39,458 nucleotides of DNA, taken from the NCBI GenBank assembly GCA_025055755.1, contig JANWWF010000014.1, positions 1 to 39,458 of the forward strand, in the 5' to 3' direction. The DNA comes from Candidatus Kapaibacterium sp. (lineage in GTDB: Bacteria; Bacteroidota; Ignavibacteria; Kapaibacteriales; NICIL-2). Of the stretch, positions 1-8,360 are shown one piece after another (within the stretch, counting starts at the first letter, position 1; each line of letters starts with the position of its first letter). The translations under genes and the position numbers were made by a program. Under the pieces are notes generated by a model. The model was not told the DNA's origin and searched no databases. It saw only the letters and a program-made list of their open reading frames with translations.

Positions 1-245
1 TAACTTCGTCCTACAGCTACATTTTCTATGCCAGCTCACCCCCCAGTATGCGGGGCAAATCCCTCGTAAGCGTAAGCAGTGTGCAGGGGAAGTTCTGCTG
101 TAGTTTCTTCTTTGAGCATTCCCTCTATTAGGAAGGTCTAAAACAGTTACATCCGCGAAGTATTCCCTGCAAGCCTGAATTGAGGGAAAACAAAGTTCTC
201 TCTCTTGTTGGGACCTGTTGGGGGGAAGGGTGGTATTTTCGTTTC
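1..245. other. leading non-coding stretch
   Basis: No convincing gene is seen before the asparaginase start. The window opens with a TAA that might be the stop of an upstream gene, but this cannot be decided. A G-rich tract at about 219-229 lies upstream of the asparaginase ATG and could serve as a distant ribosome-binding site. No clear terminator or promoter was found. Confidence 0.4.
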
Positions 246-1229
246 ATGAAACCACGGGTGGCAATTATTTTCACCGGCGGAACCATTGCTTCGAGGCTGT
301 CGGAAGCATTCGGGGGAGTAGTGCCGGCGCTTTCTGCTCAGGACATCCTCGACGCTGTCCCGGAGGTGCGGCAGATTGCGGAGATCGAGGCAATCGAATA
401 CGGCAAATTCCCTGGTCCCCACATGACTCCCCAGCGAATGTTCGAAGTTGCCCAACAGGCAGCAGCACTTCTTTCCCGGGATGATATCGCGGGCGTTGTT
501 GTGACACATGGGACAGATACGCTGGAGGAAACGGCCTTTCTGCTCGATTGCACCGTGGATAGCCCAAAACCGATTGTGGTGGTTGGTGCAATGCGTAACT
601 CAAGCGAGCCGGACTGGGATGGGCCCCGTAACCTTCGCGATGCAGTCACTATAGCGGTAAGCCCCCAGTTTCGGGGGATGGGTACGTTAGTATGCCTTGC
701 CGGTATTATCAATGCTGCCTCAGAGGTGACCAAAACCGACACCGAGGAGATCAACACTTTCCGCAGTCTGGACTTTGGTCCTCTGGGACGCATTTCGAAT
801 GGTCGTCCGATCCGTTACCGCGCGCCTGTGCATCGGCAGACGTTCCCCGTTCAGCGAATTCCGGACAATGTGCCGCTCATCAAATGCTATGCGGGCATGG
901 ATGGTTTTCTTGTGCGCGCAGCGGTGGAAAACGGCGCCGAGGGATTGGTCATCGAGGCAATGGGAGTGGGCAATGTTCCTCCACCGGTGTACTATGAGCT
1001 TCGGGCAGCGGTTGAGCGTGGCATTCCCGTTGTGCTGGTCTCGCGCTGCCCTGTTGGGCGTGCCGAGCACGTGTATGCATACGAAGGGGCAGGCAAACAC
1101 TTACACGAAGCAGGGGTGATCTTTGCGGACTTTCTCAACGGTCAAAAAGCTCGCATTAAGCTCCTCTGTGCGTTAGGAGCGGGATATAGCCTCGAACAGA
1201 TTCGTGCTGCATTCGAGTGGGTCGAGTAA
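246..1229 (+). CDS. L-asparaginase family amidohydrolase
   Basis: Predicted to hydrolyse L-asparagine to aspartate and ammonia. The N-terminus carries the TGGTIAS signature (residues 10-16, with the nucleophile threonine) and the second signature VVVTHGTDT (about 84-92) supplies the Thr-Asp pair that activates water. The frame is open from a TTG at 180, but the ATG at 246 puts the beta strand before TGGT at the N-terminus, as usual in the family, so 246 was chosen. The product is 327 residues, normal for bacterial asparaginases, and has no signal peptide, so it should be cytoplasmic (type I-like). The mutS start lies 12 bases after its stop, so the two may share a transcript although their functions are unrelated. 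A Glu-tRNA(Gln) amidotransferase GatD-like role is less likely because the fused N-terminal domain of GatD is absent. Confidence 0.9.
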   Translation: MKPRVAIIFTGGTIASRLSEAFGGVVPALSAQDILDAVPEVRQIAEIEAIEYGKFPGPHMTPQRMFEVAQQAAALLSRDDIAGVVVTHGTDTLEETAFLLDCTVDSPKPIVVVGAMRNSSEPDWDGPRNLRDAVTIAVSPQFRGMGTLVCLAGIINAASEVTKTDTEEINTFRSLDFGPLGRISNGRPIRYRAPVHRQTFPVQRIPDNVPLIKCYAGMDGFLVRAAVENGAEGLVIEAMGVGNVPPPVYYELRAAVERGIPVVLVSRCPVGRAEHVYAYEGAGKHLHEAGVIFADFLNGQKARIKLLCALGAGYSLEQIRAAFEWVE

Positions 1230-1241
1230 TTTCGTTTTGCT

Positions 1242-3833
1242 ATGCCACACCCTTCGATATCCGCAAGCACGCCGCTCATGCGGCAATACGAAGCAATCAA
1301 GCGGCAGCATCCCGATGCAATTGTGCTGTTCCGCATGGGAGACTTTTTCGAAACCTTTGGAGAGGATGCCGTCATTACTGCCCGCGTGTGCGGAATTGTG
1401 CTAACCAAGCGTAACAATGGCGCTGCTGGAGAGGTCCCCCTGGCAGGATTCCCGCATCACCAGCTCGATACGTACTTGCCCAAACTTGTCGCAGCGGGCT
1501 ATCGCGTCGCTGTCTGCGAGCAGCTCGAAGACCCCAAGCTTGCGCGAGGGCTGGTCAAACGAGGGGTGGTCGAGATTGTTACTCCGGGAGTTGCGCTCTA
1601 CGACAAGGTCCTGGAGGCCTCAACCAACCGCTACGTTGCCGCTCTCATCGAGGGACGCCACGAATGGGGCATTGCCTATGCCGATGCCTCAACGGGCGAA
1701 TTTGTCGTCGGCCAGCTAAGCGAGCAAGAGCTGGTACCGTTGCTGGAAACCCTTGCACCGGCGGAAATCGTCATTCCCAAGCCGCTTACCGAACGCATAG
1801 CGCGGCTACGGGAGCGCTTGACGGTCAAGCCAGCCACAACGCGCATCGAGCCGTGGTACTTCGACGCTGCCGATGCGCGCCGGCTGCTCAGCGAACATTT
1901 CCGCACTTCCTCGCTGAAAGGATTCGGCATTGAGCATCTCGACGTTGGGCTCCAAGCAGCAGGAGCATTGTTCCGGTACATTAGCGACGCGCAGTTGGGG
2001 AGAGTAGAGCATCTGCGCAGCATACGGCTCTGGCATAACTCGGATGTTATGCTCCTTGATGCAGGCACGCGGCGCAATCTCGACTTGGTGCCGTCTGCCG
2101 ATGGACGCGTGTCGCTTTTTACCGTGATGGACAGTACGGTCACCCCCATGGGAGCACGACTGCTCAAGCAGTGGCTCACCGTCCCCCTTCGGCGTCGCGA
2201 CGTAATCGAATGGCGGCTGGACATGGTTGCCCAGCTTCGGGATAACCACGCCGTGCGAGAGCAGATTGCCCGAGCGCTTAGTGCGATGGGAGACTTCGAG
2301 CGCACAGTGACGAAAATCTGCACTGCACGCGCAACCCCACGCGATGTGCGCAATCTTGCGATCGCCTTGGCTGCAATCCCGGTGCTTCGGGCACTCCATG
2401 GGCATGTACAGTCTCCCCTGGCGGAGTTTGTGGGACAGCTTCCAGATTTTGCTGTCCTTCGCCAACGCATCGAAGCAGCACTTGTGGATGAACCGAGTGT
2501 CCAGCTTGGTACAGGGAATGTCTTTCGTCCGGGCTACAGCGCGGAGCTTGATGCGGCACTTGATGCCCTGCTCCATGGGAAAGAATGGCTTGCCCGCTAT
2601 CAGGAGCAACTCCGAGCAGAGACGCAGATCCCCTCGCTCAAGCTCGGCTACAACAACGTGTTCGGCTACTACATCGAGGTCACGCATGCACACCGGGCAA
2701 AGGTACCTGCGTGGTTCGAGCGGAAGCAAACCCTCACCAATGCAGAGCGCTACACTACTCCAGAGCTCCGGCAATTGGAAAGCCGCATTGCGCAAGCATC
2801 CGACGATGTTGAACGACTGGAGCACCAGCTTTTCGCCGAACTCCGCGCCGAGATTGCTGAGCATGCTGCCGATCTCCAAGCGCTAGCACGGAGTATTGCA
2901 ACACTCGACGTGCTGCAGTCCTATGCCACAGTGGCGCAGGAGCGCCGGTATGTTCGGCCAGTGCTCCGTGACGATGGCGTTTTGCGCATTACTGCGGGGC
3001 GCCATCCGGTTGTCGAGACTATTCTGCCAGTTGGGCAGCACTACCAGCCAAATTCCACTGTGCTGGGAACACCGGAGGAACGCATCCACATTATCACCGG
3101 TCCCAACATGGCGGGCAAAAGCTGCTACCTGCGCCAGGTGGGACTCATCGTGTTGCTGGCACATGCGGGGTCGTTCGTCCCGGCAGAAGAAGCGGAAATT
3201 CCTCTGGTGGATCGCATCTTTACGCGCGTCGGAGCACAAGACAACCTTACCGCAGGGGAGAGCACGTTTTTGGTTGAAATGCAGGAAGCCGCTGCTATCC
3301 TCAACAACGCAACACGCGACAGTCTCATCCTGCTCGATGAAGTTGGGCGGGGAACTGCCACGCGAGAGGGCATTGCGATTGCATGGGCAATCGTGGAGTA
3401 CATCTATCACGCAATTGGTGCCAAGACGCTCTTTGCTACGCACTATCGGGAGCTTACCGAACTGGCTACTCACTATCCCGGCATTCGGCTCTACCAGGCA
3501 GAGGTCAAGGAGGTAGGCTCGACACTCCTTTTTCCTCATCGCATCATTCCGGGAGTGGCGGATCATTCCTTTGGCATCCACGTTGCACAGATGGCTGGTG
3601 TTCCCTCCGTGGTTGTTGAGCGCGCGCGGCAGATTCTTCAAAGCCTCGAGCAGCAGTCTCCTTCGGCGACCCAGCCGGTGCATATTGCTGCTACGCGTAC
3701 TGTGCAGCTTTCGATCTTCGAACAAGCCGCCGATCCTCTCCGCGAGTTTCTCTGCCAGCTTGATCCTGAACGCATGACCCCTCTCCAGGCACTGCAAACG
3801 CTCACAGAGCTGGTTCAGCGTTCTCGCCACTGA
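1242..3833 (+). CDS. mutS: DNA mismatch repair protein MutS
   Basis: Recognises base mismatches and small loops and recruits MutL in an ATP-dependent way. At 863 residues it is full length. The N-terminal mismatch-binding domain has the Phe-x-Glu wedge in MGDFFETF (near residue 30), which contacts the mispaired base. The clamp and lever domains follow, and the ABC-type ATPase has Walker A GPNMAGKS at about 620, Walker B LILLDEVGRG at about 695-704 and the switch histidine in FATHYRE. The C-terminal helix-turn-helix dimerisation region (FGIHVAQMAGVP) is present. The Phe-x-Glu marks it as MutS1, not MutS2, and no Smr nuclease domain is seen. The start ATG is 12 bases past the asparaginase stop with no clear Shine-Dalgarno. 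MutL is not in the window. Confidence 0.97.
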   Translation: MPHPSISASTPLMRQYEAIKRQHPDAIVLFRMGDFFETFGEDAVITARVCGIVLTKRNNGAAGEVPLAGFPHHQLDTYLPKLVAAGYRVAVCEQLEDPKLARGLVKRGVVEIVTPGVALYDKVLEASTNRYVAALIEGRHEWGIAYADASTGEFVVGQLSEQELVPLLETLAPAEIVIPKPLTERIARLRERLTVKPATTRIEPWYFDAADARRLLSEHFRTSSLKGFGIEHLDVGLQAAGALFRYISDAQLGRVEHLRSIRLWHNSDVMLLDAGTRRNLDLVPSADGRVSLFTVMDSTVTPMGARLLKQWLTVPLRRRDVIEWRLDMVAQLRDNHAVREQIARALSAMGDFERTVTKICTARATPRDVRNLAIALAAIPVLRALHGHVQSPLAEFVGQLPDFAVLRQRIEAALVDEPSVQLGTGNVFRPGYSAELDAALDALLHGKEWLARYQEQLRAETQIPSLKLGYNNVFGYYIEVTHAHRAKVPAWFERKQTLTNAERYTTPELRQLESRIAQASDDVERLEHQLFAELRAEIAEHAADLQALARSIATLDVLQSYATVAQERRYVRPVLRDDGVLRITAGRHPVVETILPVGQHYQPNSTVLGTPEERIHIITGPNMAGKSCYLRQVGLIVLLAHAGSFVPAEEAEIPLVDRIFTRVGAQDNLTAGESTFLVEMQEAAAILNNATRDSLILLDEVGRGTATREGIAIAWAIVEYIYHAIGAKTLFATHYRELTELATHYPGIRLYQAEVKEVGSTLLFPHRIIPGVADHSFGIHVAQMAGVPSVVVERARQILQSLEQQSPSATQPVHIAATRTVQLSIFEQAADPLREFLCQLDPERMTPLQALQTLTELVQRSRH

Positions 3834-3869
3834 AACAAATCACATCTGCTCTTTGTTAGTTTGGAACGT

Positions 3870-5207
3870 ATGAAACGGCGAGTGCAGAAATGGGCGGTTG
3901 CTGCGTTGGTAGCGATGGCGGTTAGCTGCCAGGAAGCTCCAACCCCATCGAGTGGTCCTGCCAGGGATTCGGCGGCGATCTGGCAGAAAGTGTTTACGCC
4001 GCCGGAACAATGCCAGCCATGTCACCCCGACCATTACCGCGAGTGGGCAATGTCTATGCATGCCTACGCCGTGGTGGACCCTGTTTTCCATTCGATGAAT
4101 GCCCTGGGACAACAGCAGACCGGTGGCCGCCTTGGACAGTTCTGCATTGCATGCCATTCGCCAGCAGCGACCCTGCTCAACGAAGCACCCGATGGCATTA
4201 TCCGCAAGCCGCTTTCTCCGCATTCGCGGGGAGGGGTGACGTGCGTTACCTGCCACGCAGCCGTCGAGCAAGTGCCAGGGCATGGAATTACACGCTTCCG
4301 TTTCGACGGTGTCATGAGCGGGACGGTGCTCGATCCTCTGCCTAATGATTTCCATGGTTCTGTTTACGATCGGCGCTTTGGGCAAAGCGAGGTTTGTGCC
4401 GGCTGCCATGATGTAATCAACCCACGGGGCTTTCGGGTCGAGGAGACCTTCACCGAGTGGAAAAATAGTCTCTATCCCGCACGAGACTTGCCCTGCCAGG
4501 CATGCCATATGAAGTGGGTTCGGGAGCCAATCGTGCCGGGCGGACCTATTCGCCGCCGCCACACCCACGTCATGGAGGGTGTTGACGTGCCGCTTACCCC
4601 TACCTTCCCCGGACGAGAAGAAACAATCGCTCTCATTCAGTACGCTCTCGAAAATGCCTTGATTGTCACAATCGAGTCACCGCTGGTTGCTTCTCGCCGT
4701 CAGCCGCTTGTGGTGCTGGTGAACCTGTTCAATCAAACAGTCGGGCATAACATCCCCAGCGGCACAATCTTCGAGCGCCAAATGTGGGTGGAATTTATTG
4801 CCACAAATGAACGGGGCGATACACTCTACGCCAGCGGGTTGCTCGATCCAAATGGGGATCTGCGCACTACCGGCAGCGAATACGTCGAACGAGGGTTGCT
4901 GCCTCGAGATACTGCTCTTGCCTTGTTCAATGGGACAGCATTTCGACACGGGCGACCGATTGAATTTTTCTTCGATGCCGATGCGGTACTCAATCGCACT
5001 ATTCCACCGTTTGAGTCGCGCATTGCTCGCTATACACTTCTCCCTGCAACTCTCCGTGACGCGCAAGAGGTACGGCTCAACGTGCGGGTGCTGTTTCGTC
5101 CCTTCCCGCCTTACTTTTTGCGCAAGCTCGGACACCACGACCTTGTTAGCAGAGTGCCAATCTTTACCATGAAAACGGTGACTGAAACCGTCCGGCTGCA
5201 AGATTGA
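3870..5207 (+). CDS. pentaheme c-type cytochrome lipoprotein
   Basis: A membrane-anchored electron carrier or oxidoreductase of unknown substrate. The N-terminus is a lipoprotein signal (MKRR, hydrophobic stretch, lipobox AVSC at about residue 20). The ATG at 3870 was chosen over an in-frame TTG at 3861 because it gives a standard signal peptide. Five CxxCH heme sites are visible: CQPCH (48), CIACH (92), CVTCH (125), CAGCH (176) and CQACH (209). The second half (about 230-445) has no heme site; it carries a VGHNIPSG motif like the GHxxPTG element in many multiheme cytochromes, and looks beta-rich. A cytochrome c554-like or respiratory multiheme family is likely; no catalytic role can be assigned. 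It follows mutS by 36 bases and converges on the minus-strand gene at 5217, only 9 bases away. The distant oxidase cluster is not adjacent. Confidence 0.85.
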   Translation: MKRRVQKWAVAALVAMAVSCQEAPTPSSGPARDSAAIWQKVFTPPEQCQPCHPDHYREWAMSMHAYAVVDPVFHSMNALGQQQTGGRLGQFCIACHSPAATLLNEAPDGIIRKPLSPHSRGGVTCVTCHAAVEQVPGHGITRFRFDGVMSGTVLDPLPNDFHGSVYDRRFGQSEVCAGCHDVINPRGFRVEETFTEWKNSLYPARDLPCQACHMKWVREPIVPGGPIRRRHTHVMEGVDVPLTPTFPGREETIALIQYALENALIVTIESPLVASRRQPLVVLVNLFNQTVGHNIPSGTIFERQMWVEFIATNERGDTLYASGLLDPNGDLRTTGSEYVERGLLPRDTALALFNGTAFRHGRPIEFFFDADAVLNRTIPPFESRIARYTLLPATLRDAQEVRLNVRVLFRPFPPYFLRKLGHHDLVSRVPIFTMKTVTETVRLQD

Positions 5208-5216
5208 GCGGAGGAA

Positions 5217-6134
5217 TTAGAGCGGGACTTCCTCTTCTGCGCTAAAGGTCCAGTCAGGAGAAAGATAATACTGTTGCAATGCTGCCCCGAAAGCAGGTGC
5301 AAATAGATGACCCAGCGGCGCCACAGCGCTGCAAAGCGTTTGGTGCAATCCACATTCTGCCATCCGGAATGCGTCGAGCGGGGCAGGGGGTTCTGCGAAT
5401 CTCCCCTCAAAAGCAGTCTGAAAGTGTTCGTACAGCTGTCGCGTGAGCGATGGACCTGCCACGAACACAGTCGTCAGTTCACCGCAGTGAAAGAGAGCCT
5501 GACGAATGAGGCGTTGCAAGCTACTATGCGGGGAATGGTCTGCCGGTGCCCATGCCCAAAAAAGCACGCTGCGGTTGTACACAACAGCAAAGTCGAGCGT
5601 TTGCTCGCTAAGGAGTGCAATCCCAACACGGCGTGTAATGTACTCGGGGTAGTTATACTCAAATCCGGCAATTGTGGCAATTAGTGCAGCAGTAAGCCGG
5701 ACTGGCATACCCAGGGCTTCTTCCAAGGAACCGATAAGCTGACTATGCTGGCGAAGGCGGCATACTGCACAGGCATGCCATCTGCCTTCGGCATCTGGTC
5801 CGATGCGATAGACATCGGCAGTGTAGCCTTCGCTGGGGCTACTGAGGAATTGCTGGATGACTTCTAACTCCAGGAGCTCGCGGATCATAATGGGAGGAGA
5901 GTCCTGCTCGATGGGAAAGCTTGCAATTGCTGCTTCGTTTGTGTCGAGAACAAGTACGACATTGTCCCACTGAGCTGATTCTAACTGAGCGCGAAGCTCT
6001 TGCCAGGGGAATTGCTCCGGAGTTTTGCGATGAACAACCCCTACTGCATCCAGTCGCGCTCCCTTTGTACCTGCACTGATGACCGCCGCAAAAACGGTCT
6101 TTGGAGCAACATAAATCGAAAGTGTGGGAACCAT
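5217..6134 (-). CDS. orphan PilM/EpsL-like actin-fold protein
   Basis: A 305-residue protein that I do not recognise with certainty. The frame is open much further upstream, but that part lies antisense to the PEBP gene, so the start was placed at the ATG at 6134 (MVPTLSIYVAPKT). The pattern is that of the duplicated ASKHA fold in PilM-like pilus proteins: an N-terminal strand-loop-strand, a central EALGMPVRLT segment leading into a helix, then a second set of strands (VGIALLSEQTLDFAVVYN) and a late glycine-containing helix (LFAPAFGAALQ). The classic phosphate-binding glycine loops are weak or absent. No type IV pilus or type II secretion neighbours are present. It is divergent from the PEBP gene and convergent with the pentaheme cytochrome. 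It could equally be a lineage-specific protein. Confidence 0.6.
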   Translation of the reverse strand: MVPTLSIYVAPKTVFAAVISAGTKGARLDAVGVVHRKTPEQFPWQELRAQLESAQWDNVVLVLDTNEAAIASFPIEQDSPPIMIRELLELEVIQQFLSSPSEGYTADVYRIGPDAEGRWHACAVCRLRQHSQLIGSLEEALGMPVRLTAALIATIAGFEYNYPEYITRRVGIALLSEQTLDFAVVYNRSVLFWAWAPADHSPHSSLQRLIRQALFHCGELTTVFVAGPSLTRQLYEHFQTAFEGRFAEPPAPLDAFRMAECGLHQTLCSAVAPLGHLFAPAFGAALQQYYLSPDWTFSAEEEVPL

Positions 6135-6299
6135 CAGCACATCAGCAGTGAAAAGCACAGCAAAAATAGGTGGAGGGCAATTTGCATCCCTGTGGATTGG
6201 GGGAGAGAATTGAGCAAGGAGCAGGCGGATCGCCGATGTTTCTGTTCCCTTCTCTGTGTGTTTATACTTTTGCGTTGTCGGCAGTAGATTGGTGGAGCA

Positions 6300-6863
6300 A
6301 TGCTTGTAAGATGGACACTTTGCAGTGGGCTTGCGATAGCCCTTGCAGTTGTCACTGTAGGTAGCAAGGAAACTTTTCACGTTGCCGGGAAGACAATGGA
6401 ACTTGTTTCGCCAGCGTTTGCACACGGTGATCCGATCCCCCAGCGCTATACGTGTGATGGGGAAGATGTGTCGCCTCCGTTGCGATGGAGCGGAGTTCCT
6501 CCAACTGCGAAAAGTCTTGCTCTTATTGTGGACGATCCGGATGCTCCCGATCCTCGCGCCCCGCGGATGCGATGGGTACATTGGGTGCTGTTCAACATAC
6601 CGCCGACGGTAACCGAACTCCCTGAGAATGCAACAGCAGAACGCTTGCCTGCTGGTACCCGCGAAGGGTTCAACGACTGGAAGCGGCTGGGGTATGGAGG
6701 ACCCTGCCCGCCAATAGGGCGCCATCGCTACTTTTTTACCCTCTATGCGCTCGATACAACGCTGGCACTGGAGCGCCCAACTCGATCGCAGCTTGAAGCG
6801 GCTATGCGAGGCCATGTGATTGCCACAGCAGTCTTGATAGGTACCTACGAGCGGAAGCGCTAA
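6300..6863 (+). CDS. exported YbhB/YbcL-type PEBP family protein
   Basis: A phosphatidylethanolamine-binding protein (Raf kinase inhibitor-like) fold protein of 187 residues; its bacterial role is not well defined. Residues 1-21 form a signal peptide, so it should be periplasmic. Family hallmarks are the ligand-site DDPDAPDP (about 75-82) and the GPCPP-x-GRHRY element (about 140-150), with WVHWVLFNIP between them. The ATG at 6300 has a good ribosome site (GGTGGAG, 6291-6297). It is divergent from the PilM-like gene, with 165 bases between the two starts that must hold promoters for both. The next gene, an esterase, begins about 50 bases after its stop. Confidence 0.9.
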   Translation: MLVRWTLCSGLAIALAVVTVGSKETFHVAGKTMELVSPAFAHGDPIPQRYTCDGEDVSPPLRWSGVPPTAKSLALIVDDPDAPDPRAPRMRWVHWVLFNIPPTVTELPENATAERLPAGTREGFNDWKRLGYGGPCPPIGRHRYFFTLYALDTTLALERPTRSQLEAAMRGHVIATAVLIGTYERKR

Positions 6864-6914
6864 GGTGCTGCTATTTTCGTGGCCTGTAAATTAGGTTCAC
6901 TATCGACCGGTAGA

Positions 6915-7658
6915 ATGCGCCGCGATATTTATTCTTGGTGGAGTCCTCGGCTCAACAAGCAAATGGAGCTCGTCGCCTACGGGCACTATGGCTTTGCGCT
7001 GTTGCTTTTCCCCAGTGCTGCCGCTGATTATCTGGAGTACGAACGCTTTTACTTGATCGAAGCTATCCGCCCCTTCATCGAGCAGGGAAAGGTAAAGGTG
7101 TACTCCATCAACAGCATCAACAGTGAAAGCTGGCTCAACAGCCACATGCACCCGCGGGATAAAGCAATCCGTCACCAGCAGTACAATGCCTACGTCGCAG
7201 AGGAAGTTGTCCCCTTCATTTGGAATGACTGCCGAGGACGAGTGCCAATCATCACCAGCGGGGTATCACTGGGTGCTTACCATGCAGCCAACACATTTTT
7301 GCGCCGTCCAGATCTTTTCGAGGGCACTATTGCAATGAGTGGGACGTATGACCTATCCTGGTACACCGGCGGGTATTGGGACGAAAACTGCTACTTCAAC
7401 TCGCCAGTCCACTACATACCCAATCTCAATGACAACTACTGGTTACCGATGCTCCGTGCCAAACGGCATGTGTATTTCATGACCGGGCGTGGTCCCTACG
7501 AACATCCCGAGAGTTCTATCCGTATGGGTGAGATTCTGGGGGCAAAGGGGATTCCAAACTATGTAGATGTGTGGGGGCCAGAATGGATGCACGATTGGCC
7601 CACTTGGCGTGCAATGTTGCCGGCAGCATTGAATCGGTGGTTTTCTGCAGGGATCTAA
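6915..7658 (+). CDS. esterase-D/PF00756-type alpha/beta hydrolase
   Basis: A putative serine esterase of 247 residues, predicted cytoplasmic, substrate unknown. The nucleophile elbow is GVSLG (S118), in the context SGVSLGAYHA typical of the putative esterase family. The likely catalytic histidine is H226, in a WMHDWPTW motif near the C-terminus. The opening MRRDIYSWWSPRLNKQMEL matches the usual N-terminus of single-domain family members, so the ATG at 6915 was preferred over the upstream GTG at 6879. The stop is immediately followed by the ATG of the MqnA-like gene with no gap, which suggests translational coupling. Confidence 0.85.
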   Translation: MRRDIYSWWSPRLNKQMELVAYGHYGFALLLFPSAAADYLEYERFYLIEAIRPFIEQGKVKVYSINSINSESWLNSHMHPRDKAIRHQQYNAYVAEEVVPFIWNDCRGRVPIITSGVSLGAYHAANTFLRRPDLFEGTIAMSGTYDLSWYTGGYWDENCYFNSPVHYIPNLNDNYWLPMLRAKRHVYFMTGRGPYEHPESSIRMGEILGAKGIPNYVDVWGPEWMHDWPTWRAMLPAALNRWFSAGI

Positions 7659-8360
7659 ATGCGCATAGCAGTGCCATCCCGCCCAATCTTCGATCGACTC
7701 GTTGCCAGCACACGTGGCGAGCACCAAATCATCCGCGCACCGCAGGCAGAATGCGAAATGTTGCTGCGGACAGCTCGTGCAGAGCTTGCATGCATTTCTC
7801 CGCTTGGGATTGGTACTGCCTCTGCATTGAGTGACTACCGCATTGTTGGCACAACATGTCTGGTGGGGGAGGAGCATCTTGCCCTTGCGTCGGTGCGATT
7901 TCGCGCTGGGCTGGAGATTCCCCAAACGTACTATGCTCCAGAGCCCCAGGATTTTATCACAACGGTGGGGCTTCTCCTGCTGGCCGAACAGCATGAGTTG
8001 GTGCTGGAGCAGGTTTCTTCCGCTGCGTTGGCAGATACTATCATTGGCTGGAACGATATGGGTGAATTCCCCGAGCATCCCGTTGTCATTGACCTTACGG
8101 AAGAATGGTGGCTTGCCATGGAATGCGGGTTGCCTCTTGGTGTATGGGTATGTCGCTCAGAGCTTGCCGAAGAGCACGATGTGGTTGCACTGACTCGTTC
8201 GATTGCTGCGGCACAGCTTCCAGAAACGGAATACACAGACAGCGGGGGAGTTCTGCACTGGCAGTGGTCAGACCAAGTGCGAGAGGCTCTGCGAACCACC
8301 GTTGAGATGCTCTACTATCACCGCTTCATCGAGGAAATTCCGGCACTCAACGTGCTATGA
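7659..8360 (+). CDS. MqnA-like (chorismate dehydratase family) protein
   Basis: Resembles MqnA, which dehydrates chorismate to 3-enolpyruvylbenzoate at the start of futalosine-route menaquinone synthesis. The best match is the C-terminal part: VVIDLTEEWWLAMECGLPLG followed by VWVCR (about 144-169) corresponds to the DLxEEWxxLTGxPFxFAVW segment of MqnA. The N-terminal beta-alpha opening (MRIAVPSRPIF) and an 'ISPLGIGT' loop are compatible with the periplasmic-binding-protein-like fold. At 233 residues it is shorter than typical MqnA (about 270-290), and the usual middle VALxxxSRTS strand is not obvious, so a different substrate or a divergent member is possible. It abuts the esterase gene upstream and meets the minus-strand dehydrogenase stop to stop with no spacer. 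Confidence 0.6.
   Translation: MRIAVPSRPIFDRLVASTRGEHQIIRAPQAECEMLLRTARAELACISPLGIGTASALSDYRIVGTTCLVGEEHLALASVRFRAGLEIPQTYYAPEPQDFITTVGLLLLAEQHELVLEQVSSAALADTIIGWNDMGEFPEHPVVIDLTEEWWLAMECGLPLGVWVCRSELAEEHDVVALTRSIAAAQLPETEYTDSGGVLHWQWSDQVREALRTTVEMLYYHRFIEEIPALNVL

Noticed and set aside
40-57. CCCC/GGGG inverted repeat near the window start as a terminator
   Set aside because: Short, and not followed by a T tract.
1806-2879. 357-codon minus-strand frame inside mutS
   Set aside because: Antisense to a clear, full-length mutS; no recognisable motif.
3836-3858. AACAAA/TTTGTT inverted repeat after mutS
   Set aside because: Only six A/T-rich pairs with a long loop and no T run; too weak to call a terminator.
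3840-4568. 242-codon minus-strand frame over the cytochrome gene
   Set aside because: Antisense shadow of the five-heme lipoprotein, whose CxxCH sites are decisive.
6135-6815. N-terminal extension of the PilM-like frame
   Set aside because: It lies antisense to the PEBP gene and has no protein-like pattern; the ATG at 6134 is a better start.
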